From an uncultured Oscillospiraceae bacterium (lineage in GTDB: Bacteria > Bacillota > Clostridia > Oscillospirales > Acutalibacteraceae), in NCBI GenBank assembly GCA_905203795.1, contig CAJKXG010000043.1:1-8938 (forward strand): a DNA stretch of 8,938 nt, written 5' to 3'. The position numbers and the translations under genes were made by a program. Positions 1-6,129 of this stretch are shown piece by piece. The notes beneath the pieces were generated by a model, which was not told the DNA's origin, ran no database searches, and saw only the letters and a program-made list of their open reading frames with translations. The number at the start of each line of letters is the position of its first letter. The stretch's first letter is position 1.

Positions 1-192
1 ATACAACTGAATATCCTTGTCGGGATCCTGCCCCTCCAAATGCAGCAACTGCGCCACCACCAGCGAAGCAGTTGCGTCGTTCACCTCATCGGACAGCATG
101 ATGATGCGGTCGTTCAGCAGGCGGGAGAAGATGTCATAGCTGCGTTCACCGCGGCTGGTCTGTTCTACGACATAGGGGACAAGACTACTCAT
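1..192 (-). CDS. clpP: ATP-dependent Clp protease proteolytic subunit, N-terminal part (cut by window edge)
   Basis: Only the first 64 codons are present; the frame stays open to the left edge. The translation starts [20 protein letters not shown] and continues with [20 protein letters not shown], closely matching the N-terminus of bacterial ClpP (EQT-x-RGER-x-YDI-x-SRLLKDRII-ML). ClpP is a cytoplasmic serine protease that forms a tetradecamer and degrades proteins unfolded by ClpX or ClpC. The Ser-His-Asp catalytic residues lie further along and are not in the window. The ATG at 190-192 was chosen because a GAGAGG ribosome binding site (204-209) precedes it by 11 bases and the protein begins where the family normally begins. 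It follows tig by 102 bases on the same strand with no convincing terminator, so cotranscription is likely. A TATACT hexamer lies in the gap, but I see no good -35 for it. Identification is secure; completeness cannot be judged. Confidence 0.95.
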   Translation of the reverse strand, partial: MSSLVPYVVEQTSRGERSYDIFSRLLNDRIIMLSDEVNDATASLVVAQLLHLEGQDPDKDIQLY

Positions 193-294
193 ATTCAACC
201 ATTCCTCTCTGATAAAGTGCGCACCAAAGGGGTGCAGGGTACGTATTCAGTATAGGTGCACCGGCTCGGACTTATTCCGCGAATTTCAGCAAGC

Positions 295-1578
295 TCATGC
301 TTCCGCAACAGCCGCTTCCTTGACCAGTTTCAGCGCTTTGTCCACCGCGATATCGCGGGTCAGATCGGCAGCGGGGATCGCCGCTTTGACCTTGTCGGCT
401 TCCATCTGATACTGTTCTGCCAAGCGGGTGTATTCCGCCTCAACATCCTCGTCGGTGGGGACGATGTTCTCCAGCGCCACAATCTTTTCCAGCGCCAGAC
501 GCACTTTGACCTGTTTCTCCGCCTGCGGACGGAAGCCCTCGCGGAACGCCTCCGCATCCATGCCGGTGTATTGCAGGTACATTTGCAGGTTCAGACCCTG
601 CGATTGCAGACGATACTCGAATTCGCGCACGCTCTCATCCACGCGGTTGCGATACATGGCTTCCGGAATGTCGCCCTGCACCTGCTCCGCCAGTTGATCC
701 AGCAGTTGATTCTCAAACGCGTTTTCCGCTTCGGCGGTGCGGCGTTCTTCGGTCTTTTTCTTCAGATCGGCTTTCAGCTCGTCCAGCGTGTCAAACTCGC
801 TGCAATCCTTGGCAAAATCGTCGTTCAGTTCCGGCAGTTCCTTGCATTTGATCTCGTGCAGCTTGCACTTGAACACCGCCGGTTTGCCCGCCAGTTCTTC
901 CGCGTGATAATCCTCGGGGAAGGTGACGTTCACATCAAATTCCTCGTCGATCTTTTTGCCGACGATTTGATCCTCAAAGCCCGGGATGAACTGGTTGGAG
1001 CCGAGCACCAGCGAATAGCCTTCCGCTTTGCCGCCCTCAAACGCCGTGTCATCCACATAGCCGTCGAAGTCAAACACCACGGTATCGCCCATCGCGGCAG
1101 CGCGGTCTTCCACCGACACCAGACGGGAGTTGCGATCCTGCAACTTCGCCAGTTCCGCGTTGACATCCTCATCGGTCACGTCGTCCACTTTTTTGGAGGC
1201 TTTCAAGCCCTTGTATTCGCCGACTTCGATTTCCGGCTTCACGGTGATGACAGCTTTGAACACCAGTCCCTCTTCGCCGACCGATTCCACGTCGAGATCG
1301 ATCTTATCTTCGACATATTCATAGCCGGATTCCTTGATGGCCTCATCCAGAGCGGTGGGATACAGCGCATTGACGGCATCCTCGTAAAACACACCGGTGC
1401 CGTAGATTTTTTCGATGTAGTGGCGGGGAGCTTTGCCTTTGCGGAAGCCCGGGATATTCATTTTCTTGACATTCTTTTTGTAGGCGTTCGCAACCGCCGC
1501 TTCAAAGGTCGCGGCGTCCACCTCGACGGTCAATTCCACGCGATTGTTTTCCGTTTTGTTTGCACTTTTCAAGCTCAT
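295..1578 (-). CDS. tig: trigger factor, ribosome-associated chaperone and prolyl isomerase
   Basis: The 427-residue protein has the three-domain trigger factor layout and normal family length. The N-terminal ribosome-binding domain carries the signature GFRKGKAP at residues 44-51, which in the family contacts ribosomal protein L23 at the exit tunnel. The FKBP-type peptidyl-prolyl isomerase domain spans about residues 163-243 (GDTVVFDFDGYVDD, later FIPGFEDQIVG). The remaining helical, charged C-terminal part is the chaperone domain. It acts in the cytoplasm on nascent chains. The frame is open upstream to an ATG at 1627-1629, but the start at 1576-1578 is preferred: a perfect AGGAGG lies 9 bases upstream, the protein then begins MSLKSANKTENN as expected, and the upstream ATG overlaps the -10 box of the promoter. 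It probably heads a tig-clpP transcript. Confidence 0.97.
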   Translation of the reverse strand: MSLKSANKTENNRVELTVEVDAATFEAAVANAYKKNVKKMNIPGFRKGKAPRHYIEKIYGTGVFYEDAVNALYPTALDEAIKESGYEYVEDKIDLDVESVGEEGLVFKAVITVKPEIEVGEYKGLKASKKVDDVTDEDVNAELAKLQDRNSRLVSVEDRAAAMGDTVVFDFDGYVDDTAFEGGKAEGYSLVLGSNQFIPGFEDQIVGKKIDEEFDVNVTFPEDYHAEELAGKPAVFKCKLHEIKCKELPELNDDFAKDCSEFDTLDELKADLKKKTEERRTAEAENAFENQLLDQLAEQVQGDIPEAMYRNRVDESVREFEYRLQSQGLNLQMYLQYTGMDAEAFREGFRPQAEKQVKVRLALEKIVALENIVPTDEDVEAEYTRLAEQYQMEADKVKAAIPAADLTRDIAVDKALKLVKEAAVAEA

Positions 1579-1587
1579 GAGTATGTT

Positions 1588-1593
1588 CCTCCT
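1588..1593 (-). promoter_or_regulatory. ribosome binding site that fixes the tig start
   Basis: AGGAGG on the minus strand, 9 bases before the ATG at 1576-1578. It sits inside the 5' extension of the open frame, so it argues that translation begins at 1578 and not at the upstream ATG at 1629. Confidence 0.85.
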
Positions 1594-1627
1594 GTGTTTT
1601 GATCCTCTAAATACAACGATACGTGTC

Positions 1628-1657
1628 ATTATAACACACCGCTATCGTTTGTGCCAG
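1628..1657 (-). promoter_or_regulatory. extended -10 promoter of tig
   Basis: On the minus strand a perfect TATAAT (1628-1633) is preceded directly by TGT (1634-1636), giving a TGn extended -10. A weaker -35, CTGGCA (1652-1657), lies 18 bases upstream. Transcription should begin near 1621, leaving a leader of about 43 bases. The promoter lies after the metallophosphoesterase gene, so tig need not depend on the thrC promoter. An inverted repeat (AACGATA 1615-1621, TATCGTT 1643-1649) flanks the -10 box and may be an operator, though that is speculative. Confidence 0.75.
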
Positions 1658-1700
1658 ATTATTTTGTAAATTTGTCGTGAATTTTTTATCGAATTTCCCC

Positions 1701-2387
1701 TCAAACACGCAGCGGGCAGAAGGACAGCGCATCCGCCGATACCAGCTTCAGCCGCACGCCGTCCCGCACGCCGTTTATCGCGCGTCGGATGGCATGGCTG
1801 TGGATGTGCCCGTAATAGCATTCGCGAATGCCGCGGTCGCGCAGCACCCCGAACAATTCTTCGCACACCGCGTCGGCATACACGGGGGGATAGTGCAGGA
1901 AGACGATCGGTTCACATCCCAGCGCCAATGCCGCGTCGATGGAGGCGTTCAGCCGCCCCACCTCGCGCATCAGCACCTTGTGATCGGCGTCGGTTTCCGC
2001 GTCATAGAACCAGCCGCGTGTGCCGCATACCGCGCGTCCGTCGCCGATATCCACCGCGTCATTGTGCACGATGCGCAGCGACGAAAACCCCTGCTCCGCG
2101 AAAAAAGTATCCATTTTTCGGCGGGTCGTCCACCAGTAGTCGTGATTGCCCTTGAGCAGCAGCTTGCGTCCGGGCAGCGATTGCAAAAACGCGAAATCCG
2201 CCGCCGCTTCCTCCAGCGACATGCCCCACGAGACATCTCCCGGGATCACCACCGTGTCCTGCTCATCGACGAGCGCGCGCCAGTTGGTTTCCAGACGGCT
2301 GACATACCCGTCCCAGCCGCGGAAAACATCCATCGGTTTGTCGCAGCCGAAGGACAGGTGCGGATCGCCGATTGTCCACAGCGCCAT
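1701..2387 (-). CDS. calcineurin-like metallophosphoesterase
   Basis: The 228-residue protein has all the metal-binding blocks of the calcineurin-like phosphoesterase superfamily, in order: DPH at 8-10 (the D-x-H motif), GDVSWG at 50-55 (GD), GNHD at 80-83, the histidine of LHYPP at 164-168, and GHIHSH at 193-198 (GHxH). These coordinate the two-metal centre that hydrolyses phosphomono- or diesters. There is no signal peptide or membrane segment, so it should be cytoplasmic. The substrate cannot be read from the sequence. The start ATG (2385-2387) shares its A with the TGA stop of thrC (TGATG), and the only upstream ribosome site is a poor AAGG, so translation probably depends on ribosomes finishing thrC. 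An upstream in-frame ATG at 2442-2444 would put about 19 unrelated residues before the conserved beta strand and is rejected. Superfamily assignment is firm; any link to threonine metabolism is only positional. Confidence 0.9.
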   Translation of the reverse strand: MALWTIGDPHLSFGCDKPMDVFRGWDGYVSRLETNWRALVDEQDTVVIPGDVSWGMSLEEAAADFAFLQSLPGRKLLLKGNHDYWWTTRRKMDTFFAEQGFSSLRIVHNDAVDIGDGRAVCGTRGWFYDAETDADHKVLMREVGRLNASIDAALALGCEPIVFLHYPPVYADAVCEELFGVLRDRGIRECYYGHIHSHAIRRAINGVRDGVRLKLVSADALSFCPLRV

Positions 2388-3883
2388 CAGCCTTGGATGC
2401 CGAGCATGCCGTAGACCACGTCCTGCATACCGTCGCGGTCGCACACCTGCGAGAAGCGCGGGGTCTTGCCGCGCAGCGAAGCCAGCGGCGCCGGTACGGG
2501 CTCATCGGTCAGACGGTGCAGCTCTTCCACCTTGCCAAACTCGTCCGCCGAGGTGTCGCCGCCGAGCGCTTGCAGCACACTGGCGGAGAACTTGTAGGGG
2601 TTGGCGGTGGAGGCAATGACGGTGGGGGTGGCGTCGCCGGTCTCGCGGCGATACGCCTGATAGACGTTGACGGCGACGGCAGTGTGGGTATCCAGCAGAT
2701 AATGATAGCGATCGAACGTGTCCTTGATGGTGGCGGCGACCTGAGCGTCGTCACACCAGCCGGCGGCGAACAGCTCACGGATCTTCGCCAGCATGTCCGC
2801 CGAAACGGTATAGCGACCCGTGTCGGACAATTGCGCCATCAACTCGCGGATCATCGCGTCGTCGTGGTCGGACAGCTCATACAGCAGCCGTTCGAGGTTG
2901 GACGAAATGAGAATGTCCATGGACGGGGAGGTGGTGGTGTGGAAATCCCGATTGCGGTCGTAAGTGCCGGTCGTGAGGAAGTCGGTGAGCACGCAGTTGC
3001 GGTTGGAAGCGCAGATCAGCTTGGCGATCGGCAGCCCCATGCGTTTGGCATAATACGCCGCGAGAATGTTGCCGAAGTTGCCGGTCGGCACGGCGACGTT
3101 GATGGGATCGCCCATGTTCAGCCGTCCGCCCGCCACCATGTCGCAATACGCGGAGACATAGTACACGATCTGCGGCACCAGCCGTCCCCAGTTGATGGAG
3201 TTGGCGCTGGAGAACATCATGTTGTGCGCCGCCAGCTTGTCCGCCACGGCGGTATCTGTGAAGATGGTTTTCACGCCGGTCTGCGCGTCGTCGAAGTTGC
3301 CGCGGATGGCGCATACGGCGACGTTGTTTCCCTCCTGCGTGACCATTTGCAGCTTCTGCATCGGGCTGACGCCGTCCTCGGGATAGAACACCAGAATGCG
3401 GGTGTGCGCCGCATCGCGGAAGCCTTCCAGTGCCGCCTTGCCGGTGTCGCCGGAGGTGGCGACCAAGATGACGATCTCCTTGCCGTCCGCCGTTTTTTGC
3501 GCGGAAACGCGCATCAGATGGGGGAGGATTTGCAGCGCCATGTCCTTGAACGCGCAGGTCGGACCGTGCCACAGCTCCAAAATCTCCACGCCGTCCTCCA
3601 GCGTGTGCAGCGGGGCGATGGCGGGGGAGCGGAAACGCTCGGTCGTGTACGCCGCACGGGTGCAATCCGCCACTTCCTCCGCCGTGAAATCGCCGAGGAA
3701 TTTTTGCAGAACCGCCGTTGCCCGCTCGACATACGATTGTCCGAGCATCGCAGTCAGTTCCTGCTCCGTCAGCGTGGGCAGGGAAGTGGGCACAAACAGC
3801 CCTTTTTCGACAGAAATGCCGCGCGCGATCGCCTGTGCGGCGGTCACCTGCACACGGGAATCGCGGGTGCTGTTATATACCAT
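2387..3883 (-). CDS. thrC: threonine synthase (PLP-dependent)
   Basis: The 498-residue protein converts O-phosphohomoserine to threonine and phosphate, the last step of threonine synthesis, in the cytoplasm. The N-terminus resembles the long threonine synthase class (MVYNSTRDSR, later GISVEKGLFVP). The PLP lysine is K113 within HGPTCAFKD (106-114). SGDTG (144-148), SSANSINWGR (225-234) and the PTGNFGN loop that holds the cofactor phosphate (266-272) are intact. Length is typical of the long form found in Clostridia, enterobacteria and yeast. The ATG at 3881-3883 has an AAAGGA site about 11 bases upstream. The gene has its own near-consensus promoter and a leader of about 58 bases, too short for a T-box. 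Its stop overlaps the start of the metallophosphoesterase gene. Homoserine dehydrogenase and homoserine kinase are not adjacent. Confidence 0.97.
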   Translation of the reverse strand: MVYNSTRDSRVQVTAAQAIARGISVEKGLFVPTSLPTLTEQELTAMLGQSYVERATAVLQKFLGDFTAEEVADCTRAAYTTERFRSPAIAPLHTLEDGVEILELWHGPTCAFKDMALQILPHLMRVSAQKTADGKEIVILVATSGDTGKAALEGFRDAAHTRILVFYPEDGVSPMQKLQMVTQEGNNVAVCAIRGNFDDAQTGVKTIFTDTAVADKLAAHNMMFSSANSINWGRLVPQIVYYVSAYCDMVAGGRLNMGDPINVAVPTGNFGNILAAYYAKRMGLPIAKLICASNRNCVLTDFLTTGTYDRNRDFHTTTSPSMDILISSNLERLLYELSDHDDAMIRELMAQLSDTGRYTVSADMLAKIRELFAAGWCDDAQVAATIKDTFDRYHYLLDTHTAVAVNVYQAYRRETGDATPTVIASTANPYKFSASVLQALGGDTSADEFGKVEELHRLTDEPVPAPLASLRGKTPRFSQVCDRDGMQDVVYGMLGIQG

Positions 3884-3906
3884 ATTGTACTCAATCCTTT
3901 CAAAAG

Positions 3907-3931
3907 TCGCGCGCTCGATGCCGACGCGCGA
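3907..3931 (-). promoter_or_regulatory. GC-rich hairpin in the thrC leader
   Basis: On the minus strand TCGCGCG (3925-3931) pairs with CGCGCGA (3907-3913), and the stem can continue with three more pairs past one bulged G to a GCAT loop. It lies between the thrC promoter and the thrC ribosome site and is followed by ACTTTTG. The short T-run makes it at best a weak terminator of dipeptidase transcripts or a leader attenuator; it could equally be a 5' stabilising structure. The pairing is directly visible, the role is not. Confidence 0.5.
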
Positions 3932-3948
3932 TATTTCTACAAATATAC

Positions 3949-3977
3949 ATCATAATACACCAAACGCGGTTTGTCAA
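3949..3977 (-). promoter_or_regulatory. sigma-A type promoter of thrC
   Basis: On the minus strand: TTGACA (3972-3977), a spacer of exactly 17 bases, then TATGAT (3949-3954). The -35 is perfect and the -10 matches five of six consensus positions. Transcription should begin near 3942, about 58 bases before the thrC ATG. The TGA inside TTGACA (3974-3976) is the stop codon of the upstream dipeptidase gene, so the promoter partly lies in coding DNA. Confidence 0.85.
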
Positions 3978-4885
3978 AGGTGTGCGAAAAAATTGTAGCA
4001 ATTGCTGAAAAAGAGACGATCGAGGCAGGCTTCCTCGTAATTTTTGCGGTATAGCGTTTCGTACAAAGCCGCCATGACGGCGATACCGTTCCACTCGTCC
4101 GGCAGGTGGGTGCCGTCCAGATCACAGCCCAGTCCGACCGTGTATTCGCCGCCCAATTCGAGAAAATGCACCCAGTGCCGTTCAAATTGCTCAAAACTTT
4201 GTCCGCCGAGCTGATCGGCGCACAGGTTTAGCCCCACTACGCCGCCGCGCCGCCGGATCTCCAAAAACTGCTCGTCGGTCAGATTCCGCGGATGAGGGTT
4301 TACCGCCGCCGATACGGAATGGCTGGCGATGAACGGGCGTTCGGACAAGTCCGCCGCATCCCAAAAGCCGCGTTCGTTGAGGTGGGACACGTCCGCGACG
4401 ATGCCGACCTCTTCCATCCGTTTGACCGCCGCCCGTCCGAAGGGGGTCAGCCCGTCGGCGCAGCCGGAAAGACAGCCGTGCCCCAATTCGTTCGAGCCGT
4501 TCCATGTCAGCGTGAGCACCCGCACGCCGAGTGCACGCAGATCATCGACATGCCGCAACTCGCCCGCCAGCGCGCTGCCGCCTTCGACGGCGAGCACACT
4601 GCCGCAGCGACCTTCCGCAAAGGCGTTTTGCAGCGCCGCACCCGTTTCCGCAAACCGCACCCTGCCGCCCGCCTCTTGCGTTTTGGCAAAGTGCAGCGTT
4701 TCGGCGCATTGTACAAATGCCGCTTCGCCGCGCAGCGTATCCGGCATCCACACCGCAAAAACCTGTCCCCATGGCTGATACTGCCGCCCGCGTGTCAGGT
4801 CGATGTGCAGGTCGTTGCGCGCGAGCGCGCGCCCGCGTTTTCGGCACTCGTACAAGGTGTCGCAATGCATGTCAAAAAGCCGCAT
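3974..4885 (-). CDS. membrane-dipeptidase family (peptidase M19) zinc dipeptidase
   Basis: The 303-residue protein has the complete M19 metal site. DMHCDT at 5-10 supplies H7 and D9, VEGG supplies the bridging E101, DVSH supplies H168, ASHS supplies H189, and GCDLDG supplies D255. These correspond to the six zinc and catalytic ligands known from renal dipeptidase. The family cleaves dipeptides, sometimes with a D-residue at the C-terminal side; the exact substrate is not readable here. No signal peptide or membrane segment is seen, so it should be cytoplasmic despite the family name. A GGAGG site (4892-4896) lies 6 bases before the ATG at 4883-4885. The earlier in-frame ATG at 4903 lies upstream of this site and is unlikely to be used. 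It overlaps the end of yraN by 14 bases. Its stop codon is part of the thrC -35 box. Confidence 0.93.
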   Translation of the reverse strand: MRLFDMHCDTLYECRKRGRALARNDLHIDLTRGRQYQPWGQVFAVWMPDTLRGEAAFVQCAETLHFAKTQEAGGRVRFAETGAALQNAFAEGRCGSVLAVEGGSALAGELRHVDDLRALGVRVLTLTWNGSNELGHGCLSGCADGLTPFGRAAVKRMEEVGIVADVSHLNERGFWDAADLSERPFIASHSVSAAVNPHPRNLTDEQFLEIRRRGGVVGLNLCADQLGGQSFEQFERHWVHFLELGGEYTVGLGCDLDGTHLPDEWNGIAVMAALYETLYRKNYEEACLDRLFFSNCYNFFAHL

Positions 4886-5258
4886 GAAGCCCCTCCGTCT
4901 CATAGGCGCTGATGAGATGATCCAGTTCGATCACCTTCATCGGGTCGTTTGGCGCCGTCAGAATTTCGATCACGTCAAAGCGCGGCTGCAAAGGGGAAGG
5001 GTGCGTTTGCAAATACATCGCCGCTGTCCGCAATATGCGCTGTTGCTTGGAGAGCGTCACCGCCTCCCGCGGCGCGTACAAGGCGTTCTCGCTTCGCGCT
5101 TTGACTTCCACAAACACAATATATTGCTCGTCGACGGCGATTATGTCAATCTCGCCTTGGCGCGAACGCACATTGGAACCGATGATGCGATACCCTTTTT
5201 CACGCAAAAACCGTGCCGCCAGCACCTCGCCGGCTGCGCCTTTGGATACGTTTGCCAT
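4872..5258 (-). CDS. yraN: YraN/UPF0102 family putative nuclease
   Basis: The 128-residue protein is typical in length for the YraN (UPF0102) family, a small restriction-endonuclease-like fold distantly related to archaeal Holliday junction resolvases. The N-terminus KGAAGEVLAARFLREKGYRI is characteristic. The predicted metal-binding core is present: E11, then GEIDIIA at 35-41 (E36, D38) and EVKAR at 51-55 (E51, K53), the E-x-D...E-x-K arrangement of this fold. The cellular function of the family is not settled. An AGGAGG site (5265-5270) lies 6 bases upstream of the ATG at 5256-5258. The open frame continues upstream, but that extension runs back through the dapB terminator. It begins 22 bases after that terminator, so it needs either readthrough or its own promoter. 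It ends inside the dipeptidase gene, with which it is likely coexpressed. Confidence 0.92.
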   Translation of the reverse strand: MANVSKGAAGEVLAARFLREKGYRIIGSNVRSRQGEIDIIAVDEQYIVFVEVKARSENALYAPREAVTLSKQQRILRTAAMYLQTHPSPLQPRFDVIEILTAPNDPMKVIELDHLISAYETEGLHAAF

Positions 5259-5264
5259 GGTTTT

Positions 5265-5270
5265 CCTCCT
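5265..5270 (-). promoter_or_regulatory. ribosome binding site that fixes the yraN start
   Basis: AGGAGG on the minus strand, 6 bases before the ATG at 5256-5258. It lies between the terminator T-tract and the gene, and excludes the longer frame that reads back to 5318. Confidence 0.8.
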
Positions 5271-5280
5271 CTCTCTGCAT

Positions 5281-5321
5281 AAAAAAACGGTGCGTCGCAT
5301 GCATATGCAGCAACGCACCGT
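5281..5321 (-). terminator. intrinsic terminator after dapB
   Basis: On the minus strand ACGGTGCGT (5313-5321) pairs perfectly over 9 bases with ACGCACCGT (5287-5295), followed directly by seven T residues including the last stem base complement (5281-5287). The 17-base loop contains a smaller GCAT/ATGC dyad. It begins 7 bases after the dapB stop codon and has no T-tract in the other direction, so it acts on minus-strand transcripts only. It marks the end of the asd-dapA-dapB operon. Confidence 0.92.
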
Positions 5322-5328
5322 CTGACAA
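5300..5328 (-). promoter_or_regulatory. possible weak promoter for yraN inside the dapB terminator
   Basis: On the minus strand TTGTCA (5323-5328) and TATGCA (5300-5305) are 17 bases apart. The -35 matches five of six positions but the -10 only three. If real, transcription would start near 5293, past most of the upstream arm of the terminator, and the transcript would escape termination. The match may be chance; it is listed because yraN has no other room for a promoter downstream of the terminator. Confidence 0.25.
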
Positions 5329-6093
5329 TTACGCTTTCACCAGATCCGCCATGGTGTACAGACCGGCGGGCTTGCCGAGCAGAAACAGCGCGGCGTTGAC
5401 CGCACCGACCGCAAAAATTTCTTTGGAGCGGGCGCTGTGCGATAAGGTGAGAATCTCATCGTGACCGGCGAAAATCACATCGTGTTCGCCGACAATGTTG
5501 CCGCCGCGAATGGCGGAGATGCCGATTTCCTTTTTGTCGCGCTTTTTGCGCACCGAATGCCGCTCGTACACATAGTCCGGCTCATACGACAGCCCGTCGG
5601 ACACCGCCTGTGCCAGCATCATCGCCGTGCCGGAGGGGGCGTCCAGTTTTTGATTGTGGTGTTTTTCCACGATTTCCACATCGAAATCGTTGCCCAGCAC
5701 CTGTGCCGCTTGTTTGCACAGCTCCATCAACAGGCTGACGCCCATCGACATGTTGGCGCTGAAAAACACGGGGATTTCGCGCGCGGCGTCGTGCAGCATC
5801 GCGATCTGTTCATCGCCCAAACCCGTGGTGGCGATGACGACGGGGATGCGGTGGGCTTTGGCATAGGCCAGCACACCGGGCAAGCCGGACGGATGTGAAA
5901 AATCAATGATTGCTTCGGCAGGAATGCCGCAGTTTTCCGGGTTGGCATAGACGGGGAAATCGCCGCTGCGCGCGGTGTTGATATCAAACCCCGCCACGAT
6001 GCGGCAGTCGCAGCGTTCCGCCACGCAGGCGGTCACCGCGCGACCCATTTTGCCGTTGCAGCCGCAGAGGATCAGGTCGGTCATATCGGACAT
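5329..6093 (-). CDS. dapB: 4-hydroxy-tetrahydrodipicolinate reductase
   Basis: The 254-residue protein reduces the DapA product to tetrahydrodipicolinate with NAD(P)H, the second step of the lysine/diaminopimelate branch, in the cytoplasm. The Rossmann nucleotide loop is GCNGKMG at residues 11-17. The family signature EKHHNQKLDAPSGTA (143-157) contains the catalytic H145 and K149, corresponding to H159 and K163 of the E. coli enzyme. Length is normal. The first ATG (6091-6093) is preferred over one three codons later because an AAGGA site sits about 9 bases upstream. It follows dapA by 36 bases and is the last gene before the intrinsic terminator, so lysine should regulate it through the riboswitch at the head of the operon. 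Confidence 0.97.
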   Translation of the reverse strand: MSDMTDLILCGCNGKMGRAVTACVAERCDCRIVAGFDINTARSGDFPVYANPENCGIPAEAIIDFSHPSGLPGVLAYAKAHRIPVVIATTGLGDEQIAMLHDAAREIPVFFSANMSMGVSLLMELCKQAAQVLGNDFDVEIVEKHHNQKLDAPSGTAMMLAQAVSDGLSYEPDYVYERHSVRKKRDKKEIGISAIRGGNIVGEHDVIFAGHDEILTLSHSARSKEIFAVGAVNAALFLLGKPAGLYTMADLVKA

Positions 6094-6129
6094 GAAAAAC
6101 GATCCTTTCTTTTGAACGAATCCGTACCG

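Noticed and set aside
193..294. A CtsR heat-shock operator and separate promoter for clpP.
   Set aside because: No GGTCAAA-type heptad repeat is present, and the TATACT in the spacer has no acceptable -35 at 16-18 bases.
256..1602. A 448-codon open frame on the plus strand opposite tig.
   Set aside because: It is an antisense shadow produced by the GC-rich codon pattern of tig; no ribosome site, and the translation resembles no family.
1658..1700. A terminator between the metallophosphoesterase gene and tig.
   Set aside because: The segment is AT-rich with a short GAATTT-like dyad but no GC stem followed by a T-tract on the minus strand.
3884..3945. A T-box or threonine leader-peptide attenuator upstream of thrC.
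   Set aside because: The leader is only about 58 bases from the predicted start, with no T-box sequence and no run of threonine codons.
2372..3955. A 527-codon open frame on the plus strand opposite thrC.
   Set aside because: Shadow of thrC. The minus-strand frame has every catalytic motif of threonine synthase; the plus-strand product is a low-complexity, histidine- and valine-rich string with no recognisable domain.
5259..5318. A longer yraN starting at 5318.
   Set aside because: It would be encoded by the dapB terminator stem-loop; the strong AGGAGG at 5265-5270 serves the start at 5258.
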